Origin: Pseudomonadota bacterium
GTDB lineage: Bacteria > Pseudomonadota > Gammaproteobacteria > Steroidobacterales > Steroidobacteraceae
Assembly (NCBI GenBank): GCA_021826035.1
Contig: JAKBBE010000005.1
Location: forward strand, 1 to 64,000
Direction of reading: 5' to 3'
Length of the DNA: 64,000 nt
Within the stretch, counting starts at the first letter, position 1. Every line of letters begins with the position of its first letter. Positions 19,966 through 30,561 of the stretch are shown one piece after another. The notes below the pieces were generated by a model. It saw nothing but the letters and a program-made list of their open reading frames with translations. It did no database searches and was not told the origin of the DNA. The translations under genes and the position numbers were made by a program.

Positions 19966-21885
19966 TCAGCGGAATTCAGGAACGTGTGGATACGTATGCA
20001 GTACTTCTCCCAGGGCGCGCTGCAGCGGCCCGAGCCAGGGTTCGTAATGACGCCACTGATCGACTCCATCCCGAAAGATTGGTTGGCGCACCTGTTCGGC
20101 GCTGGCCGTACGCACCGCCCGGCTGTTTTCATGGAAGGCGAGGCACTGCGGCTCAAACGGTAGCCCACACCGTTCAAGCAGTTCGTGGATGTGCCGCTCG
20201 GGATCGTCGATCAGCGCCTCGTAGCACACCCGCACCACCTTGCCCGGCAGAACCTCATCGTAGTGCGCCATCAGTTCGACGTAATCCCGATAATAGCGGC
20301 CGAGATCCTCCAGTCCGTAGGTAAACCATTGGCCACGCGCGAAATGCTGCTTGAAGCAGGAGAAGCAGCACGCGAGAGGATGGCGCCGCGCGTCAATGAT
20401 CAGCGCGTTCGGCAGCATGAGATGAATCAGGCCGACGTACCAGAAGTTGTTCGGCATCTTGTCGATGAACCGGGGTGCATCGGTCTGACGCATGACGCGG
20501 GTCTCGGCGAGATATCGCTCGCCGAGCGCGCGGAATTGGCCGCGATCGAGGTCGGCTACCCGTGCGAGAAATGCGCCCTCCTCCTCTGTCTCCATCGGGC
20601 CGGCGAGGTCGCGCGCGATGCGCGGCAAATCCGGCAACTCCATCGTCCCCTCGACGAGGCTGTGACTGGCGAGAATCTGCTCAAGCAGCGTCGAGCCGGC
20701 CCGCGGCAGCCCGACGATGAAAATCGGATCGCGCGCCTGTGAGCCAGCGCCGGCGCGTGCGGCGAAAAACTGTGGCGTGAACAGCAGCTTCGAGCGACGT
20801 GTGAACCGGGCGTTCGCTTCCGGGTCGTAGCCGTGCACTTTGCGGCGCAACGCGTTGCCCGCCGCGTAGTGTGCGAAAGAGTGCTCGAAGGACTGCACGT
20901 CCTCCAGCGCTTTGCCGAGCGCGAACTCAAAATGCAGGCGATCCTCGTCCGTCAGATCCGCGCGCTGCAACGCCTGCCGCATGGCCAGCACCTCGGCCTC
21001 GCTGAATCGAAACGTTTTGAGATTGGCCAAGCTCCAATAGGCCTCCCCCAGCGTCGGCTGCATCGCCAGTGCCTGACGATACGCGGCGATGCTCTGGGGG
21101 ATCTTGCCGAGGGTCTTCAGCGCGTGCCCATAGCTCATCCACAACTTCGGCTGGCGTGGGTAGCGGGCCAAGACCGATTCGTAGGCACCGGCCGCATCCG
21201 CGTAGTTGCCGAGATTTGCCGCAATAGCGGCCTCGAGGCTCAGATAACGCGGATCATCGGGCGAGCGGCTGCGCAGCTGCCGGCAGTGCTCGCGCGCCTG
21301 CGCGGCCCGACCCTCGCGGTTCAGGACCATGGCGTAGTTGTGCCGAGCCGCATCAAATGCCGGCCAGAGCGCCAGACAGCGCTCCAGGAGCGCGCAGGCC
21401 TCCCGATAGCGCGTGAGACGCGCCATGGCCTCGGCGAGCATCCGCAGCGCCGCCACATCGTTCGGATGGCGGCTCAAACGGGTACGCAGCAGCGCTTCCG
21501 CCTGCGGAACGTCGTTGGCATTCAGTGCCGCTGCGGCGGTACGCAGCAGCGGATCGCGGGTGGCGCTTTTGAGGTAGCGTGCATAGGCCGCATCGGCCTC
21601 ATCCGCTTGAGCGCTCGCCACCAGCAGATCGGCGAGCTCGAGCCACGCGTCGGGCATATCGGGCTGCTCGACGCATAACCGGCGTAGCACCTGAAGCGCC
21701 GCGGCGCTCTCGCCACTGCGGCGCTGCGCGATGCCGAGCAGCAGCATGGCCACGGGATGGCGCGGGTCAGCTCTGAGGATGTCGGCGGCGCGCTTGGCGG
21801 CGAGTGATGGCTCGGCATCAAGAACTGCCGATGCGTGAGCCAGCGCAGCATGCACAGATTCGGCGGCTTCGGGCGCAGCACTCAT
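19966..21885 (-). CDS. TPR-repeat sulfotransferase family protein
   Basis: A 639-residue two-part protein. Residues about 15-330 form tetratricopeptide repeats (e.g. NYADAAGAYESVLARYPRQP, PQSIAAYRQALAMQPTLGEAY). Residues about 385-630 form a sulfotransferase domain with the PAPS 5'-phosphosulfate loop IFIVGLPRAGSTLLEQIL near 386-403. A putative 3'-phosphate site follows at RRHPLACCFSCFKQHFARG. No signal peptide is evident, so it is probably cytoplasmic. The acceptor is unknown; TPRs may recruit a protein partner. The ATG at 21885 is chosen; a GTG at 21954 would add 23 residues, and neither has a strong ribosome site. It sits just upstream of a TonB-dependent receptor gene on the same strand, a pairing known in several alpha- and gammaproteobacteria but not explained. 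Confidence 0.88.
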   Translation of the reverse strand: MSAAPEAAESVHAALAHASAVLDAEPSLAAKRAADILRADPRHPVAMLLLGIAQRRSGESAAALQVLRRLCVEQPDMPDAWLELADLLVASAQADEADAAYARYLKSATRDPLLRTAAAALNANDVPQAEALLRTRLSRHPNDVAALRMLAEAMARLTRYREACALLERCLALWPAFDAARHNYAMVLNREGRAAQAREHCRQLRSRSPDDPRYLSLEAAIAANLGNYADAAGAYESVLARYPRQPKLWMSYGHALKTLGKIPQSIAAYRQALAMQPTLGEAYWSLANLKTFRFSEAEVLAMRQALQRADLTDEDRLHFEFALGKALEDVQSFEHSFAHYAAGNALRRKVHGYDPEANARFTRRSKLLFTPQFFAARAGAGSQARDPIFIVGLPRAGSTLLEQILASHSLVEGTMELPDLPRIARDLAGPMETEEEGAFLARVADLDRGQFRALGERYLAETRVMRQTDAPRFIDKMPNNFWYVGLIHLMLPNALIIDARRHPLACCFSCFKQHFARGQWFTYGLEDLGRYYRDYVELMAHYDEVLPGKVVRVCYEALIDDPERHIHELLERCGLPFEPQCLAFHENSRAVRTASAEQVRQPIFRDGVDQWRHYEPWLGPLQRALGEVLHTYPHVPEFR

Positions 21886-22756
21886 GTCTTCAAAAACACG
21901 AGCCCGTGACGCCGCGGCTCGCAGCCCTCGCCACCCGGCGAGTTGGTGCTCCACAGAAATCCGCGATTCCCGGAGTCATCGACAATGCGACACCATCTAC
22001 GTAGCAATGACGTTGCTGATTGCGTTACGCCGATCCTGGCTGATCGATCGCAGGCCTCAGCAACCCATTACTGGTCGCCCCCTTGCGGCGATAGTCACAC
22101 AATTGAAATGGAAAGCCAAGATGCCGGCACGGGGGCTGATCTCTGTCACACTGCGATAGTGAGACGATCGTTTGCGGGCCGCGTGGCTGCGCGGACTCCT
22201 CATAGTGCGCGCAGCGCCCGGTCCGCGGGGAATGCCCGGCTCGCGCTCGTCGGCGAACTCCTCATGCGCCCTCATGGAGTGCGCCGAGTGTTCCCCGATG
22301 ACGCGGATGACTGCGACCATGGGCGATGGGTTCGCGTGAATCGAATCCCGAGGAGCGCTCGCACCCAAGGTGCACGCCGAAGCGTTCCGTGCGCAGCGCC
22401 AGCCCGCGGCCGATGATACTGGCTTGCGATGCCGCGCCTGTCGTGCCCGAGAGGAGCATCTGATGAGATGCTCCCGAGTGAGCCGTAGTTCTCATCAGGA
22501 AGCAGCGCGCGGTGATACGGGAGTCGGCGACGGGACGGATGGTCGACGCGCCAAGGCAGTGATCCTTGGCGCGCCGTCGGTGGCCCACTTCGCACGGTGG
22601 GTCCGTTGCAGTCCAGCGCGGCGCGTGAGGTCCGGGCGCGGCGTCAAAGCCGAGCCATGCCCGGAACCCTCAAGCAGAGGTTCGGCCTCAACGATGCGCG
22701 ACATTCCTGTGACCGCGGGGTCCGACCTCGGCCCCCAAATGTGCCGCCACGAATCC
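21886..22756. other. 0.87-kb region with no supported gene
   Basis: Between the TPR-sulfotransferase start and the rho stop. Open frames exist on both strands but none resembles a known family, and none has a good ribosome site. It should hold the promoter of the sulfotransferase-receptor pair and the rho 3' region. The only clear structure is the perfect inverted repeat at 22547-22573. It may be a decayed gene or untranslated RNA; nothing shows which. Confidence 0.6.
22547..22573. other. Perfect 10-bp inverted repeat downstream of rho
   Basis: CGCGCCAAGG, 7-base loop CAGTGAT, CCTTGGCGCG. It lies about 185 bases after the rho stop codon. No T tract follows on either strand. It could be a transcript-stabilising hairpin, a protein-binding palindrome or part of an unrecognised RNA. 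Confidence 0.55.
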
Positions 22757-24201
<1,445 letters not shown>

Positions 24202-24205
<4 letters not shown>

Positions 24206-24531
24206 AGATTACTTTCCAGAAATGCAGAGAGTTGGGATTTGGACACGGCGCCGACCTTCTGGGCCTCGACCGTGCCGTTCTTGAACAGAATCAGCGTCGG
24301 GATGCCGCGGATGCCGTACTTCGGAGGCGTCTGCGGATTCTCATCGATGTTGATCTTGGCGATCTTGACGCGGTCCTGATACTCGCCGGCGATCTCATCG
24401 AGAATCGGCGCGATCATCTTGCACGGACCGCACCACTCGGCCCAGAAATCAAGCAGCACGGGCTTGTCGGACTGCAGGACGTCCTGCGAAAAAGTGGCAT
24501 CTGTGGTGTGGACGATGTGCGGGTTGCTCAC
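24202..24531 (-). CDS. trxA: Thioredoxin 1
   Basis: Cytoplasmic dithiol carrier. The 109-residue product is close to E. coli TrxA, with [20 protein letters not shown] and the cis-Pro loop [15 protein letters not shown]. The GTG at 24531 is chosen: GGAGG ends nine bases before it, the product begins [11 protein letters not shown] at the family length, and the upstream TTG would touch the ribosome site. Co-oriented with and overlapping rho, as in the common trxA-rho pair. It also feeds electrons to DsbD. Confidence 0.97.
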
Positions 24532-24540
24532 GCGGTTCAA

Positions 24541-24545
24541 CCTCC
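24541..24545 (-). promoter_or_regulatory. Ribosome binding site deciding the trxA start
   Basis: GGAGG on the minus strand, nine bases before the GTG at 24531 and directly abutting a TTG at 24540. The spacing rules out the TTG. Confidence 0.8.
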
Positions 24546-25124
24546 GTCGAAGGCAGTTTTTTGTCGGGAATTAGCGAAGGGCTATCGAGGCCGGGGGGGC
24601 GGGCTGGAAGCGGCCCTGCCGGAAATACCCGTCAAACGGTTACACTAACTCGTGAAATAATGAGGTATCGAGCTTGAATCAATTAGGATGCGGCCTGCGT
24701 GAAGCGCCCCCTGGGGCCGGCAGGCACGGACCGGATGGTCCGCTTGCTGGTGCGCTTTTTAGCGCGTCCAGAGCGCTTTTGCAAGGCCCAACCAGACCTC
24801 CATTCGACACTGTGACTCAGAGCCGGAATGAGCCGCCGACACGCCCCAAACGGCGCGCGGCCCGGGCGTCATGACAGCCAAAACGTCCGCAAACCCCCAG
24901 CTCAACGCTGATTCTGATCGCCCAATGGCCGGCAGATCCGGGCAGGTCATCGCCGATTCCGCTGGTGCTGCGCATCGGTCCGCGAACGAACCGGTCCGGC
25001 TGTCCGCACGGGTGCGTCAGCAGGTACCATGGGCGCGATAATCGATAAGCACATATTACCACAACCGCATGAGCGGCGCCTGTTTTGGACCAGAATGGCC
25101 CGCGCGGCGCACGCCGGAGACTCG
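24546..25124. other. 0.58-kb divergent intergenic region, trxA / RhlB-like helicase
   Basis: No supported gene. It must contain the promoters of trxA-rho (minus) and the helicase (plus). AT-rich stretches lie at about 24640-24690 and 25035-25065, but I could not fix convincing -35/-10 pairs. Short open frames here lack family resemblance. A long leader upstream of trxA-rho would suit rho autoregulation, but nothing in the sequence proves it. Confidence 0.5.
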
Positions 25125-26447
25125 ATGAACGACCCTCTTGATCATGCCGTGACCTTCGCAGGTCTCGGCCTCACCGCCCCGGTTCTCGCGGGCATTCGCG
25201 ACGCAGGCTTCGCCAGCTGCACCCCCATCCAGGCCCAGACGCTGCCCATCGCGATCGCCGGCCGGGACGTGGCCGGACAGGCTCAAACCGGCACCGGCAA
25301 GACCGCCGCGTTTCTCGTGGCGCTCTACAACACGCTGCTCACGCGTGCCGCCCCCCCGGGCCGCACCGCAACCTCGGTCCGCGCACTCATCGTCGCACCG
25401 ACACGCGAGCTCGCGGTGCAGATCCATCACGACGCCGAGACGCTCGGCCGCCATACGGGACTGAAACATGCGGTCGTCTACGGTGGCATCGACTACGAGA
25501 AGCAGCGGCGCGCGCTGGAGGAAGGCATCGACGTGCTGGTCGGCACACCAGGGCGCCTGATCGACTACTACAAGCAGCACGTGTTCGACCTGAAGCATGC
25601 TCAGGCGGTGGTGCTCGATGAGGCCGACCGTATGTTCGATCTCGGCTTCATCGCCGACATCCGTTACCTGCTGCGCCGGCTGCCGCCGCCGGAGCGGCGT
25701 CAGTCGATGCTGTTTTCCGCGACCCTCTCCTACCGGGTGCTCGAGCTGGCCTATGAGCACATGAACAACCCCGAGCTGGTGCGGATCGAGCCGGACAAGA
25801 AGACGGTCGATCGCATCCGCCAAATCATGTACTACCCCTCCATGGAGGAAAAAATCCCGCTGCTGATCGGCCTGCTGCGCCAGAGCGAGGCGCATCGAAC
25901 CATGATTTTCGTCAATACCAAGCGCATGGCGGAGCGTCTTGAGGCAGTGCTGCATGCCAACGGCATTCAGGCCCAGGCACTCTCCGGTGATGTGCCGCAG
26001 GCGAAGCGGCTGCGCTTTCTGCGTGACTTCCACGACGGCGAGCTCGCAGTGCTGATCGCCACTGACGTCGCCTCGCGTGGTCTGCACATTCCGGAAGTCA
26101 GCCACGTCTTCAATTTCGATCTGCCGCAGGATGCAGCCGATTACGTGCACCGTATCGGCCGCACCGCCCGTGCCGGAGCCGACGGCGATGCCATCAGCTT
26201 CGCCTGCGAGGAGTACGCGGTCGGACTGCCGGACATCGAGCACTACATCGGCCACAAGATTCCATCGGCGCCGATCGAACTGCCGATGCTCGCCACTGAC
26301 CTAGCCCTGCCCGAGGCGCTGCCTGAGCATCGGCGCGGTCCGCGTCGCGGCGGCCCGCACCCAGGACGCCGGCCGCGACCCGGTGGGGGTGGGGGTGCGG
26401 GTGGTGGCGGTCGGCGCGGGCACGGCAAGCCGCACCGGCCCGGCTAG
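25125..26447 (+). CDS. rhlB: DEAD-box ATP-dependent RNA helicase, RhlB-like
   Basis: RNA unwinding enzyme; in E. coli RhlB assists RNase E in mRNA decay. The 440-residue product has the Q motif and motif I (PIQAQTLPIAIAGRD, AQTGTGKTAAF), motif II DEAD near residue 165, motif III SAT and motif VI HRIGRTARAG. The last 45 or so residues are a basic Arg/Gly/Pro tail. The ATG at 25125 has a GGAGA ribosome site; an upstream in-frame start at 25029 adds 32 unrelated residues. RhlB is assigned from similarity plus the divergent position next to trxA-rho; another DEAD-box paralogue is possible. Confidence 0.88.
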   Translation: MNDPLDHAVTFAGLGLTAPVLAGIRDAGFASCTPIQAQTLPIAIAGRDVAGQAQTGTGKTAAFLVALYNTLLTRAAPPGRTATSVRALIVAPTRELAVQIHHDAETLGRHTGLKHAVVYGGIDYEKQRRALEEGIDVLVGTPGRLIDYYKQHVFDLKHAQAVVLDEADRMFDLGFIADIRYLLRRLPPPERRQSMLFSATLSYRVLELAYEHMNNPELVRIEPDKKTVDRIRQIMYYPSMEEKIPLLIGLLRQSEAHRTMIFVNTKRMAERLEAVLHANGIQAQALSGDVPQAKRLRFLRDFHDGELAVLIATDVASRGLHIPEVSHVFNFDLPQDAADYVHRIGRTARAGADGDAISFACEEYAVGLPDIEHYIGHKIPSAPIELPMLATDLALPEALPEHRRGPRRGGPHPGRRPRPGGGGGAGGGGRRGHGKPHRPG

Positions 26448-26465
26448 CGCCGTCTGCGGCGGCGC
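26447..26465. other. Hairpin at the end of the helicase gene
   Basis: GCGCCG / CGGCGC with a 7-base loop, beginning on the last base of the helicase stop codon. No T tract follows, so it is not a classical terminator. Confidence 0.4.
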
Positions 26466-26550
26466 GCGCTATGATACGAAGTCGTAGCGAGACACGATAC
26501 GGCGGGGGCGCAGGGCGCCGGTCCCGCCGCCGCGGCGGACACGGAGCGCG

Positions 26551-26775
26551 ATGACCGACACCGAAGACAACATCGATCGCGAGCTGTTCCGCAACATGGA
26601 GAAATTGCGGCAGCTGCGCATCGCGCATCGCGACCTCGACGAGGTGATTTGCCGGCTGTCGCTCGACCTGCACATCGATGAGCTGCAGCTGAAGCGGCTG
26701 AAGAAGCGCAAACTGGCGCTGAAAGATCAGATCACCCGCCTGGAAAGCGAGCTCATTCCCGACCTCAATGCCTAG
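26551..26775 (+). CDS. YdcH-like (DUF465) small coiled-coil protein
   Basis: A 74-residue charged helical protein. The second half reads IDELQLKRLKKRKLALKDQITRLE, the characteristic C-terminal motif of the DUF465/YdcH family. The family's function is unknown. A GGAG ribosome site lies five bases before the ATG. It is separated from the helicase by about 100 bases and converges on the decarboxylase gene 23 bases away. Confidence 0.82.
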   Translation: MTDTEDNIDRELFRNMEKLRQLRIAHRDLDEVICRLSLDLHIDELQLKRLKKRKLALKDQITRLESELIPDLNA

Positions 26776-26798
26776 CGCACCGGGGGCGCACGGGGCAG

Positions 26799-28220
26799 TC
26801 AGTCGGCCGCGGCGGCCGACTGCATCAGCGCCCAGAGCGCCTCGACGTGCCGGTGTTCGGTCGTCTCGACGCCGAACGACACTCGCACCATCCATCGACC
26901 GTCGAGCATCGCGGGGGTGAGATACGCCTGACCCGATTCGTTGATGCGCCGCGCCCATGCGAGCGTGTGCCGGTCGAGCGCATCGCCGTCGAGTCCCGGC
27001 GGCTCATGCCGCACGCACACCGTCTGCAGCGGCACCGGCGCCAGACGCCGCCAGTGCGCGGCGGCGTCGATGTGCTCGGCGAGCCAGCGCGCGTGGGCCA
27101 GATCGCGCCTCAGCCGCGTCTGCAGCCCATTCACGCCCTGCTCGCGGATCAAAAACCACAGCTTCAGCGCGCGGAACCGCCGCCCGAGCGGAATGCCCCA
27201 ATCGCGCAGGTTGCGCACCGTCTCGTCCGCCGCGGTGCGCAGATAGCTCGGGCTCGTGGACATCACCCGGATCAGGTGCTGCGGATCGCGCACGTAGTAG
27301 AGCGAGCAGTCGAACGACGCACCGAGCCACTTGTGCGCATTCACCACAAGGGAGTCAGCACCCTCGACGCCCTCCCACAGCGCCCGACACTCCGGCAGGA
27401 TCATGGCCGCGCCGGCCAGGGCCGCATCGACGTGCAGCCACACTCCGTGAGCGCCTGCCATCGCAGCGATCGGGGCGAGCGGATCGATCGCCGTGACGGC
27501 CGTCGATCCCACCGTGGCGACGATGGCACAGGGACGCAATCCGCGGCGCAGATCCGCCTCGATGGTCTCGTGCAGCGCCTGCGGCTGCATCCGAAATGCG
27601 TCATCGACGGGGATCACACGCAAATTCTCCCGCCCGAAGCCCGCCAGCAGAGCCGCCTTCTCGACAGAGCTGTGACTCTGGCTCGACATGTACACCGTGA
27701 GCGGCTCGGCGCATCCCTGCAGTCCGCCGCGTGCGGCGGCGAAGTTCGTGGCGCGCTCGCGGGCGCACAGCAGCGCCACCAGCGTCGCCGTCGAGGCCGT
27801 ATCCTGGATCGCGCCGCTCCAGTGCCTCGAGAGGCCCATCATCTGGCGCAGCCAATCGGTGGTGAGATCCTCCAATTCAGTGAGCGCCGGACTCGCCTGC
27901 CAGTTCAGGCCGAGCTGTGCCAAGCCGGTGCTGGCCAGGTCCCCGAGCACCGCCGCGAGCGAGCTGTTGGACGGGAAATAGGCGAAGAAACGCGGATCCT
28001 GCCAGTGGGTACAGCCCGGCAGAATGATGTTGGACAGATCGGCGAGCACGTCTTCCAGGGGCTGCGCATCGGGCGGCGGCTCGGCCGGAAGGCGCCCGCG
28101 CACGTCTCCGGGGGCCACAGGTGCCATCACCGCACGAGCGCCTTCGGCGCACTCGCGCCGGTAATCGGCGATCCAGTCGATCAGCTGGTGCCCGAACGCA
28201 CGAAACTCTTCGCAGTCCAT
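26799..28220 (-). CDS. PLP-dependent group II amino-acid decarboxylase, aromatic type
   Basis: A 473-residue protein resembling aromatic-L-amino-acid decarboxylases over its whole length: PRFFAYFPSNSS near the N-terminus, WLHVDAALAGAAMILPE, SLVVNAHKWLGASFDCS with the predicted PLP lysine K297, and WGIPLGRRFRALKLWF. Likely product: aromatic amine and CO2. In animal AADC the HVDAA motif continues Tyr-Ala-Gly; here it is Leu-Ala-Gly. Substrate (Trp, Tyr, Phe or other) cannot be assigned. It starts 11 bases after tldD and is probably the last gene of that operon. Confidence 0.87.
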   Translation of the reverse strand: MDCEEFRAFGHQLIDWIADYRRECAEGARAVMAPVAPGDVRGRLPAEPPPDAQPLEDVLADLSNIILPGCTHWQDPRFFAYFPSNSSLAAVLGDLASTGLAQLGLNWQASPALTELEDLTTDWLRQMMGLSRHWSGAIQDTASTATLVALLCARERATNFAAARGGLQGCAEPLTVYMSSQSHSSVEKAALLAGFGRENLRVIPVDDAFRMQPQALHETIEADLRRGLRPCAIVATVGSTAVTAIDPLAPIAAMAGAHGVWLHVDAALAGAAMILPECRALWEGVEGADSLVVNAHKWLGASFDCSLYYVRDPQHLIRVMSTSPSYLRTAADETVRNLRDWGIPLGRRFRALKLWFLIREQGVNGLQTRLRRDLAHARWLAEHIDAAAHWRRLAPVPLQTVCVRHEPPGLDGDALDRHTLAWARRINESGQAYLTPAMLDGRWMVRVSFGVETTEHRHVEALWALMQSAAAAD

Positions 28221-28231
28221 GGTCGGGCCGC

Positions 28232-29683
28232 TCAGGCCGTACCGCCGACCGTCAGATTCTCGATCTTCAACGTCGGCTGGCCGACGCCGACCGGTACGCT
28301 CTGGCCTTCCTTGCCGCAGGTCCCGACGCCCTCATCGAGCTTCAGATCATTACCCACCATCGTCACGCGGGTCAGGACGTCCGGGCCGTTGCCGATCAAC
28401 GTCGCCCCCTTCAGCGGAGCGCCCAATCGACCGTTCTCGATCGCGTACGCCTCGCTCGCGGAGAAGACGAACTTGCCGGATGTGATATCCACCTGGCCGC
28501 CGCCGAAATTCACCGCATAGATGCCGCGCTCGACCGACTCAATAATCTCCTGCGGATCATGGGGACCGGGTCGCATGTAGGTATTGGTCATGCGCGGCAT
28601 CGTCAGATGCGCGTACGACTCGCGGCGTCCGTTGCCAGTGGGGCGCTGCCCCATGAGCCGCGCGTTGAGCCGATCCTGCATGTAGCCGCGCAGGATCCCG
28701 TCCTCGATCAATGTGGTGCATTGCGTCGGGGTGCCCTCGTCATCAATGTTGAGTGACCCGCGCCGCCGAGCCAGCGTGCCGTCATCGACCACCGTACAGC
28801 CTGCGGCCGCCACGCGCTGGCCGATTCGGTTGGCGAACGCCGAGGTGCCCTTGCGATTGAAGTCACCTTCCAATCCGTGACCGATGGCTTCGTGCAGCAG
28901 GATACCCGGCCACCCGGCGCCCAGGACGACCGTCATGGGACCGGCCGGCGCCGGCACGGCATCGAGGTTCACCAATGCCTGGCGGGCCGCTTCGCGCGCC
29001 AGGCGCAGCGGTGCATCGTCGGCGACCAGCTCGGCCAGCGAGTACCGCCCGCCGGCGCCACTGTAACCACGCTCGCGCCGGCCGTCTTGCTCGACGAGCA
29101 CCGAGACGTTGAAGCGCACCAACGGACGGACGTCCGCGGCCAGTTCTCCCTCGCTGTTGGCGATCAGCACCACCTGGTGCACCGCAACCAGGCTGGCGGT
29201 CACGTGTACGACGCGCGGATCGACGCGACGCGCTTCGCGGTCGACCCGCTCGAGCCAGGCCACTTTGTCCGCATCGGGGAGCGTCGCGAGCGGATCGGCG
29301 GATAGATACAGCTGGTGACCACTGCGCTCGCTCCAGGCTGCCACCCGTCGTTCAGAGCCGTGCTCCGCGATGGCGCGCGCCGCGTGCGAGGCCTCGGTGA
29401 GCGCCGGTAGGTGGATCTCGTCCGAATACGCGAATCCGGTCTTCTCGCCGGCGAGCGCACGCACCCCCACGCCCTGGTCGATGCTCGCACTACCGTCTTT
29501 CACGATACCGTCCTCGAGCGACCAGGACTCCTGACGGGACAATTCGAAATACACGTCGGCGAAGTCCACCGAGTGTGTGAGCACCTCACCAAAAATGTTC
29601 TCAAGGCGGCCGTCGAGGCCGCTCGGACGCAGGATCAAGTCGCGAGCGAGAGTCAGCGGATCGGTACGGGTCAAATCGGTCAT
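28232..29683 (-). CDS. tldD: Metalloprotease TldD
   Basis: Partner of TldE/PmbA in a cytoplasmic metalloprotease that degrades unfolded peptides and matures microcin B17 and CcdA in E. coli. The 483-residue product has the zinc motif [11 protein letters not shown] near residue 263 and the C-terminal [25 protein letters not shown] segment. Length matches E. coli (481). The tldE partner is not in this window. It follows the nitrilase gene by 31 bases. Confidence 0.96.
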   Translation of the reverse strand: MTDLTRTDPLTLARDLILRPSGLDGRLENIFGEVLTHSVDFADVYFELSRQESWSLEDGIVKDGSASIDQGVGVRALAGEKTGFAYSDEIHLPALTEASHAARAIAEHGSERRVAAWSERSGHQLYLSADPLATLPDADKVAWLERVDREARRVDPRVVHVTASLVAVHQVVLIANSEGELAADVRPLVRFNVSVLVEQDGRRERGYSGAGGRYSLAELVADDAPLRLAREAARQALVNLDAVPAPAGPMTVVLGAGWPGILLHEAIGHGLEGDFNRKGTSAFANRIGQRVAAAGCTVVDDGTLARRRGSLNIDDEGTPTQCTTLIEDGILRGYMQDRLNARLMGQRPTGNGRRESYAHLTMPRMTNTYMRPGPHDPQEIIESVERGIYAVNFGGGQVDITSGKFVFSASEAYAIENGRLGAPLKGATLIGNGPDVLTRVTMVGNDLKLDEGVGTCGKEGQSVPVGVGQPTLKIENLTVGGTA

Positions 29684-29714
29684 GGACGCCTTCCTATGGG
29701 CTCAAAGGGGTGGA

Positions 29715-30527
29715 TCAGCCGAGCACGCGGTGCTCGAGCACCGGGAACCGCTCCCGGTCGCGCTGTTCAGCCGCAAGGTCGATGTCCGCGGTCACGAGGC
29801 CCGGACCCTGTGCTTGGCGCGCCAGCACCCGGCCCCAATGATCGGCCACGAGGCTGTCGCCGTAGGTCTCGCGCCCGTTGGCGTGCCGGCCTGACTGCCC
29901 TGCGGCGATCACCGCGCAGAGATTTTCAATCGCCCGCGCACGCAGCAGGACTTCCCAGTGCGCCTGCCCGGTAGCGGCGGTAAATGCCGCCGGCACGGCA
30001 AACAGCTGCGCGCCACGCGCGCTCAGCGTGCGGTACAGCTCCGGAAAGCGGACATCGTAGCAGACCGACAGGCCGAGCCGGCCGACGGGCGTGTCGAGTA
30101 CGACCGGAGCACTGCCCGGCGCGAAATGCGCCGATTCCCGGTAGCTCTCGGCGCGGTCCGGCAGCTGTACATCGAACAGGTGGATCTTGTCGTAGCGGGC
30201 GCGCCGCTCGCCGTCAGCGTCGTACACCAGGCAAGCCGGCGCCACACGCCCGTCGACCGCGCCCGAGAGCGGTACCGTTCCGCCCACGATCCACAGGCCA
30301 AGTTCACGGGCACGGGCGGCCAGAAACGCCTGAATCGGGCCAACGCCGTCCGGTTCACTGACGCGCCGCCGATCCGCCTCGGTTCGGCCCATGAAGGCAA
30401 AATTCTCCGGCAGCACCGCGAGCCGCGCGCCGCGCTCGGCCGCCGCCTCGAGCAGTGCATGCGCCTGCTGGAGGTTGGCCTCGACCTCGGCGCCCGAGGT
30501 CATCTGGATGGCGGCCACCGTGCTCAT
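29715..30527 (-). CDS. Carbon-nitrogen hydrolase (Nit1-like, possible deaminated-glutathione amidase)
   Basis: A 270-residue nitrilase-superfamily amidase with the catalytic triad visible: Glu41 (AVLPENFAF), Lys114 (RYDKIHLFD) and Cys156 (GLSVCYDVRFPE). The overall pattern, including YDKIHLFDV, fits the Nit1/deaminated-glutathione amidase branch, which repairs a glutathione by-product; other small amides remain possible. The ATG at 30527 gives the family length. It lies between rng and tldD, where many gammaproteobacteria also have yhdP. Confidence 0.9.
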   Translation of the reverse strand: MSTVAAIQMTSGAEVEANLQQAHALLEAAAERGARLAVLPENFAFMGRTEADRRRVSEPDGVGPIQAFLAARARELGLWIVGGTVPLSGAVDGRVAPACLVYDADGERRARYDKIHLFDVQLPDRAESYRESAHFAPGSAPVVLDTPVGRLGLSVCYDVRFPELYRTLSARGAQLFAVPAAFTAATGQAHWEVLLRARAIENLCAVIAAGQSGRHANGRETYGDSLVADHWGRVLARQAQGPGLVTADIDLAAEQRDRERFPVLEHRVLG

Positions 30528-30561
30528 TGCCGAAGCGTACTCCGTCCTCCGCGCAGGCGCC

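Noticed and set aside
22325..22352. A GTTCG...CGAATC stretch resembling a tRNA T arm
   Set aside because: No acceptor stem, anticodon arm or CCA end could be folded around it.
22262..22595. Minus-strand open frames of about 105 codons downstream of rho
   Set aside because: No family resemblance, no ribosome site, and overlapping frames are equally open.
24674..24874. 66-codon plus-strand frame between trxA and the helicase
   Set aside because: No resemblance to a family and no ribosome site; probably leader sequence.
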